Source of the DNA: a virus
Virus record (IMG/VR): IMGVR_UViG_3300021963_000067
Location: 1 to 64,000 of that record
Strand: one strand, 5' to 3'
Length of the DNA: 64,000 nt
Position 1 is the first letter of the stretch. Every line of letters begins with the position of its first letter. Positions 7,563 to 18,600 of the stretch are shown here, piece by piece. The position numbers were made by a program, and so were the translations under genes. Under the pieces are notes generated by a model. It had not been told where the DNA came from and did no database searches. It was given only the letters and a program-made list of their open reading frames with translations.

Positions 7563-10253
7563 TTATAATGTTCTTTTAATTCTAGGTCTAGGATAAACCG
7601 ATCCTGTTGTGGGTCTTGGTTTATAGTTGATTTTTGGAAATACATTGCCACTAGTTTCCCTTTCTTTTTTGTAAAACAAATACAGATTCGGTGAACCCTG
7701 TAGATCTTGTCCGTCTGTAGGACCGCCTGAAGTTGCCACAAGTTGTCCTGATTTGGCAATGGCTGTTATATAGGCTTTTGCCCGCTCTTGATTCATATCC
7801 GGATAAATTTCTAATGCACATGCCAATACTCCACACACCTGCGGGCTGGCCATTGATGTACCACTATACTTACCAATGCGATAGGTGCTGTTTCTAGGAT
7901 CTCCGGCACCACCACTTGGCAATGCACTAATAATATATGTTCCTGGAGCATATAGATCAACTCCTGGACCACAGTCACTAAATAACACCTTCTGGTCAAT
8001 TTGAATGGTGTCGACAGCACCTACACATATTGCTGGTAGGTCATGTGTGCCATAGGTTAGATTATCGCCGGCTGTAGGGCTTGTTCCCCTGTGAGTATAA
8101 TAGGGCTGTAGGACACTAGCAGGATATCTTACAGCCATCTCAAATGTGTTATTCCAATCAACTCCCCCCGGTACATCATGCATCCACCGCCCGTTACCCG
8201 CAGCCCCAACCATGATAATGCCTTCGTCGTAGAGATCCTCAATGTCATCGTCGCAGGCAGGTACTCTCAAAGGAATACGTTGTCCACTAATAAATCCCCA
8301 GGCATTGAGTTGTGCGGTTGTAAATCCACCACCAGTAGTCTTGGCGCTGTTAACACCAACCTGAAGATCTATTTGGCTAGGAGCATTTTCATAGAATGTC
8401 CATTCGCATATCATTGTAGGACTACCCAGGGTTCCTGAGGTAGTTGATGTACCTTCCTGTCTTACTCTAAATGTTCTATTTGGTGCAACACCTTCAGTAC
8501 CGTAATATATTCTTTGTACTGAATTGTCTTGAGCGCACCACATGATTTTAGGCAGTGCAGGATTAGTAATACTAACACCACTCCATACAGTTGACCCATT
8601 GCCAAATGTTAGATAAAAGTTTGTACTGGGATATATTGTGTTGTATGTAGTTCCTAAGTAGGTGATATTAAAAGGCAGAGACAATGTCCAATAGCCGTCG
8701 TCATTGTTTCCTGTTGTGGGTGCAGTTGATGCTGTTAGGCTTGCCGCACCTAGCAGGCTGTTTGTAATACTACTGACATTAGCAGCCTCACTGCCACTTG
8801 ATGTTTGTGTAATGGTACACAACATGGCAAATGCTGTTAACGGATTGCTTACTTGACTTATATCTAAATTTGTTGTATAGGTAATAGTATAACTGCCAGT
8901 AGTAGGAAGAGTTATATTTTCATCAATAACAGCTTCAACATCTCCGCCTTCGATCGACGTAAACGGTCCTTGACTAAATGCAGTTATAACAGAGTTATCA
9001 CTTTGTCGAACTATCTGTATACCAATAGACAAACTGGTTTGTCCTGTTTGACCTCCTGAAGCAATATCATTTTTAACTCTTATTGTGGTATTATTACCTG
9101 TGGTAGTTAATGTTATTACATAAGTTGCGTCTGGAGGTGATGTACCTAACAAATATGCTGATTGGTTTGATTCTAAGGTCCACGATGCAGGTTTTGAATT
9201 AATAGTTCCACCTGTAGCACCTACTGGTCCTGAAGTGGTTATTCTGTTTCCAAAATTTTCCAAACCTAATAAATTTGCCAGTCTAGTTGAACTTGTGCAA
9301 ACACCACTGGTTCCAAGGAAGGTAATGGCACCACCTGGTGTATATCTAGTTCCTCGATAGGTCACTGCGGTAATATCAGTCATACTCCATTCGCTAGGAA
9401 ATATACTATCTCCCCAGCTGTTGTTTACAATTGTGGGATTTTTTCTTCCAGTTGCAGGATTAACTGCTTTATTCCTATGAAATGCTCGAACGTAATCAAA
9501 TACCAAACTGAAATTACCTGCATTACCAGTATCATAGTATAAACTATAAATTGTACTATCACGGGCCCAGCCTTGTGTATTTCCTGCTACAGTTCCAGCT
9601 ACATGCATGCCGTGTGGATCAAGTAGACCTAGATTGTATGTGCTCGCAGCAGCACCAGTTACTTCTGGATTATGTTGAAACCAATTGTAGTTTACAACTC
9701 GTGATCCACCTGTGCCGTCTGCGTTGACCGCAAACTCAGGATGTGCCTGTGTTGGCAGTCCGGTATCACAGATTACAACATCAACATTACGACCAGTTTG
9801 TGCCAGCTCAATTGTGCCAGTTTGTGCCGGCGTACCTGAGCCGTTGCCTTGATAGCCAGTTCCACCCCATCCTGTACGTTGTTGGCCTTCAGTGCATCTC
9901 AATAAAGCCCAATTTTTCATATTGTTTGAAGTAGCGGAAGATTTATCCCAAGAAGAACTAGTTTGAGTAGTTGTATTGGTACCGGCCTTAATACCTAGTT
10001 CGTCTGGATGTACGCTGACTGCCTTTACTCTAGGATCGGTCCTTAACTGTGTTGCTTCCCAGTCTGTCAGTCTATACACAGTGTTCCTACTCATAGGTCT
10101 ACGTTCTAGGCACTGTACATCACGATTTAATTCTGTATTAGGTGGCGCTTTACCTGCCGTTTCTAATTCTTCGTAGATAGCATCAAGGTCATCGTAGTTG
10201 TACACTGTGACAATGTACTTTCTAGTCTGTATGTAAGACAACATTTCTGACAT
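7563..10253 (-). CDS. Virion-associated subtilisin-like (S8) serine protease
   Basis: Three S8 catalytic blocks are present in order: Asp in VDVVICDTGLP (about residue 165), His in DPHGMHVAGTVAG (about 215) and Ser in SGTSMASPQVCGV (about 820). Residues 1-90 resemble an I9-type inhibitory propeptide (KYIVTVYNYDDLDAIYEEL). Between the His and Ser blocks lies a roughly 400-residue insertion with beta-sandwich sequence (TYVITLTTTGNN, TGSYTITYTTNLD) not found in simple subtilisins. Its place among fibre genes suggests a tail-mounted protease that cleaves a surface protein during adsorption or matures fibres. All three catalytic residues are intact. Secretion by a signal peptide is not evident. 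Confidence 0.85.
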   Translation of the reverse strand: MSEMLSYIQTRKYIVTVYNYDDLDAIYEELETAGKAPPNTELNRDVQCLERRPMSRNTVYRLTDWEATQLRTDPRVKAVSVHPDELGIKAGTNTTTQTSSSWDKSSATSNNMKNWALLRCTEGQQRTGWGGTGYQGNGSGTPAQTGTIELAQTGRNVDVVICDTGLPTQAHPEFAVNADGTGGSRVVNYNWFQHNPEVTGAAASTYNLGLLDPHGMHVAGTVAGNTQGWARDSTIYSLYYDTGNAGNFSLVFDYVRAFHRNKAVNPATGRKNPTIVNNSWGDSIFPSEWSMTDITAVTYRGTRYTPGGAITFLGTSGVCTSSTRLANLLGLENFGNRITTSGPVGATGGTINSKPASWTLESNQSAYLLGTSPPDATYVITLTTTGNNTTIRVKNDIASGGQTGQTSLSIGIQIVRQSDNSVITAFSQGPFTSIEGGDVEAVIDENITLPTTGSYTITYTTNLDISQVSNPLTAFAMLCTITQTSSGSEAANVSSITNSLLGAASLTASTAPTTGNNDDGYWTLSLPFNITYLGTTYNTIYPSTNFYLTFGNGSTVWSGVSITNPALPKIMWCAQDNSVQRIYYGTEGVAPNRTFRVRQEGTSTTSGTLGSPTMICEWTFYENAPSQIDLQVGVNSAKTTGGGFTTAQLNAWGFISGQRIPLRVPACDDDIEDLYDEGIIMVGAAGNGRWMHDVPGGVDWNNTFEMAVRYPASVLQPYYTHRGTSPTAGDNLTYGTHDLPAICVGAVDTIQIDQKVLFSDCGPGVDLYAPGTYIISALPSGGAGDPRNSTYRIGKYSGTSMASPQVCGVLACALEIYPDMNQERAKAYITAIAKSGQLVATSGGPTDGQDLQGSPNLYLFYKKERETSGNVFPKINYKPRPTTGSVYPRPRIKRTL

Positions 10254-10254
10254 A

Positions 10255-12696
10255 TTATGCCTCTAATTGTACAGCGGTCAATGTAACAGTAATGGTAGTT
10301 GTTCCACCACTCTTGTTAGTTACTGCTAACTGTATATTTGTATCTGGACTAGATTCGTTGCTGAAACCTAATGCTCCTGGACTGATTAAAATAGTTTGTG
10401 CTCCAGTGGTAATTACTTCAGCCACCACACCTGCGCCTGGAGTAGGATCAGCACCCTCTACTCTACTTGAGTCTGCTGTACGACTAGCAATGTCTGTATA
10501 AATTCTTACCCATGCTGCTGCACTAGTTTGAATCTTGTACAGCATATATCCCTTGTATCCAGTGATAGTCAAATTGCCTGTAGCCGCATTGGCCAAACTG
10601 GCAGTTGTTCCAGCAACAGCAGATCGAGATGCCAGTGTACCTCCGCCACCTCCTGATACAGTTCCCGGTAGCCATTTACTACTAGCAGAACTCCATACAA
10701 GTGCTTGACCGTTTGAGGGCGCACTAGTAGTTGTATCAACGTCGCTAAGTGCATCAATACTGGTTGCAGAGTAAGCCGCAGGTATAGTTGGCAATCCTGT
10801 TAAGGAAGAATACGCACCTGTGGTAGCCACAGTGGCCAATGTTGGGCCAGTAATCGTAACTCGTCCTTCACCGTCTGTGGCAGTTGTAATCCCACCGGCC
10901 CCCGCAAAACGTAGTGTCTCTCCAGAGAAAATTGTTCTTTGAGTAGAGTCATCGCCGGCCACATTAAATTCATAACTGCTGATGCTAACACCACCTCCAC
11001 CCCCACTTGGTACTGGTCCCCAAGTGATTTCTTTACCTGTTGGATCGTAGTACAATACTTGTGGGCCAGTGACTTCTCTAATCGGAGCAACATAGAAGCC
11101 AGCGGCCACACCATTAAGAACAGCACCACTGGCATTTAATACAATACTATTTGCTGGTTGATTAGTTTTACCTGCTTGATTTCCAATAGCAATAGCATTA
11201 TCACCTTGGTTAGTTTGACCGGCATATACACCGAGTGCCACTGATTGAAACCCTTGACTTGTTTCGCCTGCATTAGAACCTACGGCAACTGCCGCCTGAG
11301 ATTGATTAGTTTGACCTGCATAAGAACCAATACCTACGGTGTACCCTGCAGGATTTGTTTTTTGCGCCCGGAACCCAATTCCAACAGTATAATTAGATCC
11401 GCTGACTTCGCCGGCCTCTCCGCCTAAATAAACTGACAATTCACTAGTTCTCAAACTTGATGTTGCAACAGGTCCAACCACTGTACCAGTAGCACCGTTG
11501 ATAACCATTGTAGATGCGTCTGAAAATACAGAACCTTTCAAATAGGTCACATCAAATGTGATACTATCACTGACTGCATTAGTTGTTAATTGTATACCTT
11601 CGCCTGCTACTAATACTAATGTATCCGTACTGTTATCAGCTAGTACAGAACTTTGACCACCCACCGCAATAGAAGTAAATCCAAATCTTGTGTTGGTAAC
11701 AATAACCGTTCCAGTACTTTGATTAATGGAAATTCCGTCGCCTGCTGAAATTGCCACAACGCCTGTATTCGATAATGTTATAGATCCTGTTGCTGCACTA
11801 ACGTTTAAGCCTACACCCGAGACTGCAAAGCTAGTTACTCCTGAGTTAGTAAATGTTATGCTATCTGCAGAAGCATTGGTAGTGATACTGATTCCTGTGC
11901 CGTCAACAAAGGTCAATGTATCTGATGTGCTGTCTGCTACCACGTTTGATTGACCACTTACTGCAATAGTTTGGAAAATATTTTGTGGAACACTAGGTGC
12001 TGCGTTGGTAATTCGAACCGTGCCTGGTACACTGGTATCTAATGAAATACCAGATCCTGGATCTGTAATAACGCTTACAATACCAGTATTAGCGATAGTT
12101 ACATTTCCTGTTCCGCCACTAACACTTATACCATAACCTGCAATTGCCGATAATACCCCTGCATTAGAAATAGTTACATTTCCTGTAGCGCCGCTAACTG
12201 TAATACCAGCACCACCTGCGTTAGATAACACACCACTGTTGGCAATGGTCAGCGTATCAGTACTAGCACTTGTGGTTATTGCAATACCATTACTGGCTGC
12301 AATAGTTAATGTATCGGTTCCGGTGTCAGCTACAATATTTGCCTGCCCAGAAACGGCAATAGTTTTAAAATAACTTTCGTCTAATGCTAGACTACCGATG
12401 GTTGAACCTGCTGGAAGATTAACTGCTCCGTACTGCGATGTTATTATTGCTGAACCTAGATGTATTGAATTACCGCTTAGATAGATATCTCTCCATCTTT
12501 TGGTTGCAGACCCTAGATCGTAGGTCTCATTTTCTCCAGGCACAATATTTGAATTTAACGAAGTTAAATCAACAGCGCCACCACCCCCAACGCTTAGATA
12601 CAACTCGGTAAAGTTGTCATTTATTTTATTAAATGCTTCGTCGACTGTACTCCACAGTATCGGAGCAGAACCTGAATTTATTGTTTGTCTAGACAT
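10255..12696 (-). CDS. Tail fibre with beta-helical and YadA-like repeats
   Basis: The protein opens with the docking motif (NKINDNFTELYLSVGGG). Residues about 130-330 hold repeats of the form G-I-x-V/I-x-x-x-T-G-x-V-T-I-x-N-x-G-V. Residues about 430-520 hold repeats like AIAIGNQAGKTNQ and AVAVGSNAGETSQ, the left-handed beta-roll repeat of YadA-type trimeric adhesins. A glycine-rich hinge (PSGGGGG) and a compact beta-rich C-terminal domain follow. This is an adhesive fibre. A segment near residues 58-110 (YDLG...RWRDIYLSG...AVNLPAGST) is closely similar to one in the fibre at 54130-55710. Confidence 0.85.
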   Translation of the reverse strand: MSRQTINSGSAPILWSTVDEAFNKINDNFTELYLSVGGGGAVDLTSLNSNIVPGENETYDLGSATKRWRDIYLSGNSIHLGSAIITSQYGAVNLPAGSTIGSLALDESYFKTIAVSGQANIVADTGTDTLTIAASNGIAITTSASTDTLTIANSGVLSNAGGAGITVSGATGNVTISNAGVLSAIAGYGISVSGGTGNVTIANTGIVSVITDPGSGISLDTSVPGTVRITNAAPSVPQNIFQTIAVSGQSNVVADSTSDTLTFVDGTGISITTNASADSITFTNSGVTSFAVSGVGLNVSAATGSITLSNTGVVAISAGDGISINQSTGTVIVTNTRFGFTSIAVGGQSSVLADNSTDTLVLVAGEGIQLTTNAVSDSITFDVTYLKGSVFSDASTMVINGATGTVVGPVATSSLRTSELSVYLGGEAGEVSGSNYTVGIGFRAQKTNPAGYTVGIGSYAGQTNQSQAAVAVGSNAGETSQGFQSVALGVYAGQTNQGDNAIAIGNQAGKTNQPANSIVLNASGAVLNGVAAGFYVAPIREVTGPQVLYYDPTGKEITWGPVPSGGGGGVSISSYEFNVAGDDSTQRTIFSGETLRFAGAGGITTATDGEGRVTITGPTLATVATTGAYSSLTGLPTIPAAYSATSIDALSDVDTTTSAPSNGQALVWSSASSKWLPGTVSGGGGGTLASRSAVAGTTASLANAATGNLTITGYKGYMLYKIQTSAAAWVRIYTDIASRTADSSRVEGADPTPGAGVVAEVITTGAQTILISPGALGFSNESSPDTNIQLAVTNKSGGTTTITVTLTAVQLEA

Positions 12697-15600
12697 TATG
12701 TTCTTCCTACGGCAACTTCAATAGTGCCAATGTGATCTGAATTGTAATCCGATATAGCCTTGCCAATCACTGTTCCAGTTTTGGCAATACCACCTGCCGA
12801 TATTCCTACTCCGGGTATATTTGAAGTTACTATCAAATCTCCCTTCTTGATCTGTCCTACTACTCTGCAAGGAACTCGACCTTGAAGTGCTATTAGATTT
12901 TTAAGTCCAGGACATGCACCGTTCATGATGTAAGCAGCATTATCACTTACAACTCCTGCGACTCTATGATCTTCGTGTGAACTAGACATCATTACTTCTT
13001 TATCGCCACCAAACACTAATACTGTTCCCACAGGGTATTCTCGATCACCTTCGTAATATTCTGCTAGGTCAGCAGAGTAAGTTGCTTGTAATCTACTTCC
13101 AGCAGTCAATGTCCATAAACCAGTAATTGTTCCACTGGTTCCTGCAGCACCTGTTGTTATGACAGGAGTAGTTATTGATCCAACGGTAATCGGAGCATTA
13201 CTCAATCCATTTTGAGTTCTAAACACATGCGCATCATTATCGTAAAATGTTCGTCGATCAGTTGCAACGCTGCCATCACCAATCAAGATACCCACCTGAC
13301 TTAAGAAACCATATATCTGTGTATAGCCGCCTGTAGCAGATGTTGTTGTATCTAATATGGTTTTTGTATCAACTAACAGTCTTTCAACGCTTACATTCCT
13401 GGCTCCGAAGTCGCCATTGCTGTCTCGTTTAACCAACGTGCTTACAGCATTTGAGCTAGATTCATCTACTATGGCATAGTCAGTATCATTAGTAGAAGTG
13501 AAACCAATTCTTCTCAAATAACCAGTGCCTGTATTGTATTGAGATTTTTTAATTGCTCCGCCTAGGTCAGCAATAGAACTGAATGGCACAGCAGTAATAT
13601 TGCCAGTTACCAGTGATGAATTTCCTAATACTGTTTTGGTAGGAACTTGTTCAAGTTTAGCTAAAGTAAGACCATTGTCTTTTACAGTTAACCATCCATC
13701 AGTTGCTGTAAATTGTACGCTGTCAAAACTGGCTAGTCCTCGATCAGCTTGTGTAATACCGGTAGCATTTGCTCTTGTTGATGCAGCAGTCATAGCTAAC
13801 TTGCTTTGAACAATAGCTGCCGCAGCATTTACATCTGTATTGGTAATAACACCTGGGTTGATTTGTGCATCAACAGTGTTAGCGGTTGAATCAATATTAA
13901 GACTAATATCACCTACCATCGCAGAGTTTTGTGCAAAATTTCCAGCACCAGTAAATGTTAATATATCTCCGCTTCTAGGATTAGTTGCCTGAAAGTCAGC
14001 TAGATTGTTAAGAGTTAAACTTCTAAGATTAACACCATCGGTTGGATCTGTAGGATCCGCCATGTTGGCAATTTTAAACCCACCAACATCTAGATTGGCT
14101 TTCATTGGAAGTTGTCCATCTAAGGACAAGAATCCGCCGCTAAATGCAGGAATCAAGCTGGCCTGTGATATTGGACTACCTGTATGACTAGTTCCTAATC
14201 TACGTTCAATGTATCCCCTAGCAGCATTTTCTGTTGGTACAGTATCAGTGGCGTTATCCGAGAACGAACTGTCTGTTGAAAATTCTGAAACAGGTACACC
14301 GCGTTTAAATCCTAGACCATCTAAGTTTGACAATGCAATTGATGCTGCAAATGTAACACTTCCAGTACCTTGGTCAACACGGAAATAAGGACCAACAGAG
14401 AAATTACCAAATTGATCTGTGGTTACGTAGAATACTCGTCCTACACTACGTTCCTGAGTTTCGGAATCCGGATCTAGAGCATTTACAGCAGGCCCGTAAA
14501 TTTCATTAGGATAGTTAGTATCAGCATACGAACCAGTACCAATTTCTAATAAATCATGTGAAGTTACACGAGTCAACGAAATACGAATAGTTAACGTTCC
14601 CGGTTCGTCTTTACCCGTAGAAGATTTAAGAGTGGGTAAGTTTGTAAAATATACCAGTGAGTCATTTAGCGGAGGGCTAATAGTAATAAGACCGTATGCC
14701 TGTCCGGTGACCGCTTCGTTTTGATAACCTTGTACTGTATAGGTAGTTGCTTTGAATACAATTTTAGTGCCGATCAATCTTGCCGCTTCAGCACCGCTAA
14801 TTGGAACTACAGCAAACGTGCTGTCTCCAGCACGACCTACAACTTTACCTACACGGTGAACACCGCTTTGTATAAAACTGGTTTCAATTTCAGTACTGGC
14901 ACTAATTGCCTCATCTGTTACAGTGAATGTGTCAGGAGTTAAAACGTTTTTAACAAAGAATATTCTAGTAGTGGACAGCCCAATGGGCAATACTCCAGTT
15001 GTGGTAAATCGAATAGCATCTCCAGCATTAAACCCGTGTGATGCTAGACTTATTACTCCTGGATTGCCAATTGAAATTGTACATACTGCCGCACTAGTTA
15101 CAAATGGCTGAGTTGGATCTACTGTAAGATCGATATAGTTATAATTTTCTCTAAGTGTAGTTTGCGCTAGACCGAATACTTCATAGGCCTGCGTACCACT
15201 TTGACTACCGCTAGTAGCTATCGGTGTACCTCGTTTTGCTGTGCCTATTCTAAAACTATCCTCAGTCCAACCATCTGATTGAACATAATAGACAACACCC
15301 ACACTCAATCCAGTTGGCAGTGTACCTGTGGTTGTTAATGTTATTTGATATCCAGGTTGCAGTCCGTGACCCACTCTAGTAATTACAGCAGGAGTTGATA
15401 TCGAAATAGTAATTGTTCTAGCACCTTCTGGATCAGAATATGCATCAAATTGTAGCACACGATAAACTTCTGGCGATTCTGCAAGAACAAGACCAGTACT
15501 AGGACGAACAGCAACATCCACCGCATTGCCTGTTAACACCGTGGTAGAATTTTGTCTAATTGATATAACATCGCCATCGGCAATAACAGCGGCTAATCCA

Positions 15601-18600
15601 TCAATACCCGCTCCCTCTGAACTTCGGAGACTAAGTCTAGATACTCCAGGCGGTAGACCTGATGTTGTGGCTCCAGTAATTGGATACCTAAACATGGTTC
15701 CTAGCCCGTGGTCAACTTCTAGTTCACCGTTAGGTAATGGAGGATAAGTGTAATTGGTCACATATATAATAAGACCATTAACTTCAGTTTCATAGAATCC
15801 AGACGGTGCATAACAAGTTGCAGATTGTGCAAGATCGTAATACAACGAAACCGGGGTTGGAACTTCTAATGGGTCACTTCCCTCAGCTACTAGAGCATAA
15901 TTTCCGTGAGCACTTGATCCGCCGATAGATCTAATTTGCCCGCCGCCAATTGAGTAATATGAAATATGGCAGTAGTAGGTAAACATACTGACACACTCTG
16001 CCAATCCTCCGTTGTTTACAACAATACCATAACCCAGGTCGTTGATCTGTGTGTAGTCATTAGACAACATAGATCTATTACCAGGCATCAACACTTCGTA
16101 GACGTTGGCATTTTCATTAACAAAATCTATAACAGCCTGTTGAATGTCTGCTTTCTCTGCGACCAGTGTTGATCGTGCAGCAAGTAATGTTGAAGAGTAC
16201 CCAACTAGACCAGGCAGTGTTTCAGCAGTTGGAGCAGTACCAGATGATACTGTAGTGGCCACATCTGATATTAATGTTTCGATAACGGATTGAATGGCAG
16301 CATCGCTGACTGTGCCAGGAACTCTAGGAGTAGCTGTATAGGTTGTTACTGGAGAAAGATCTAATATAACCTGTTTGGCCAAATATTTGGCATAGTTAAT
16401 GCCAGCTACAGTTTGAGTCAATTGACCGATTGGAATTTGTAATTCTATCAAATCTCCAACACCGTCGTAATATTTTAATCCAGCTTTTCTAGTTTCACTA
16501 TTGCCACCATAGACAATGTCGTAGACCAGTGCTTCGACTATATACCCAATGTCTCTAGCAAATAATGTTTGATCGAATACCAATGATGGGTAAGTGGCTA
16601 TCATGTAGCCTACAGTTTCGTCTTGAATAAATTCTATGTTGGCCTGTAGTAGTGCGCTGGCATTTACTCTATTGGCTGCTAATCCTGCAGGATTTGTAAA
16701 TGATAGAGCCGGTGCAAATGTGCTTCCGTTCCTCACAATATTTGCAATAGTAATTTTGCTAGTTTCAACTATTGACTGTGCAGCAGGTGTTGTTGTTAGA
16801 TAACTAGATGCTTGGTCATGTGCTTCCTCTATGGCCTGTACAGTTAAATCTAATTGGTCTTCAACAACCACAATGGCCGCAGCAAGTCTGTATGATAGGC
16901 CAGAACGTCTAGCATGATAGTTAGTACCAAATACAATGTCATAGCCGACGCCGTCAATAATTAATCCAACATCTCTAAAACATATTTCTTCGTTGTAAGT
17001 AAACAAGTCATATGGCCAAGGTGTAGTTTCGTCAAGTACAAAAGATGCTGTCGAACCTGCTGTGTTAAATGTGTAATCTCTTACATAGTTAATTCTATAA
17101 ACAGTATCTTCAACAATAAACGATGCTGGTAATTGAGGTATACGCTTCAGTTCACCCACACGTAAAAATGTTGGACTATCTTTATTAATAATTTTAAATT
17201 TTAAGTTTCCAGCAAACCCGTCAATGTATTGTCCGCCAGCAAATGTCTGTCTACCTATGCTCTTAGAGAATGATGCACATTCCTGAGCGTAGGGAGATTT
17301 AGCAAGGATTTGTCCTTCTGGGTCAAGTACCATGGCAAACCCGCCATGCCCTTGGAACGTAACTGCCTGTAATCGAACAGCATCATTACACAACATAACG
17401 TCCATTTGGTCGTTGTCTTTAGGATAGTTAACGCTTCCGGAGTTATCGATTACATCTATAACAGCATTAATCAATGCACCAACAACTCCGCCAGTGTTAG
17501 TGGCACTACCACCTGAAGTGTACACTCCTATTCCTACACCATTAACGCTGCTAGTTAATGCAGCATTGTTATAAAGATAGAATGATGTAGCATCTATGAC
17601 ATCAACGTAATAGTCGTTGCCATTAATTTCAGTCATACCTACAACATTGCTTATTAAAATTTGATCCCCATCTACTAGACCGTGAGCAGATGATGTAGTA
17701 ATAGCTATGGGGTTAGTATTTGTAGCAGCTGAAATATTAAACGAAGTACCACCAGTTCCTACCTCTGCAATAAATGCACCGTCTATAATTTGTGGATATG
17801 TAGATCGGAACGTTTCTTGTATTTCTACGTTTCTAATTACTAGTTGTGCAAGAACTCCTAATCTACGAATTGCAGCAATTGTTTGTGATAATTGAGCACC
17901 AATTGCTATTAATCCACTGGCATTGCCGTAATATTTTAATGCGGCAGAAATAGTTCGATTACTACCTCCCCACTTTAAATCGAATACCATTGAATCAATA
18001 ATGAGACCTACATCTCGCTGACAAAGCTCTTCATCGTAGATAAAATTTGGAGCAAATGGTGATATACCCTTAGCAGATTGATCAGCAATCCATCCAACTA
18101 CTTCAGCCTGAATAAATTGTCTGTTTAAAATTAATAGCTGTGCAGCGGCTCTATAGAATCCACGATTATTAACTAGTGGATAAACTGGTTGTGAACTATC
18201 CTGCAGATAGTGATGACCAAATAGTCTATCGGCAATAGTTATTTGATCAGTGCCAATAACACCAACAGTTAAGTCTCTTCTAAAGTGTATAAACGCCCAT
18301 GGACTAGAACTTAGTCCAGGTTTTGGTCTAATGATACAACGTCTAAATTCATCGCCGATAATCGATACGTTGTTAGGAATCCTTAAAGGTAAGTTTTCCT
18401 CGTAGACTCCAGTTTCTAATAATATACTGATTTGAATTTTCTTAGTAACATCACCGTATGATATTACTTCACCGATTTCAAATGTACCAAATTTCAAATC
18501 AACATCGAATATTTCATTACCACTACTATCCAACGATCCGTTGTGAGATAAAATCTGTGCCAATGCTCCTGAGCTTTCTCCTCTCAGATACAGACCTTCT

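Noticed and set aside
7532-7836. Short minus-strand frames inside the end of the S8 protease gene
   Set aside because: They overlap the protease in another frame, lack a ribosome-binding site and show no motif.
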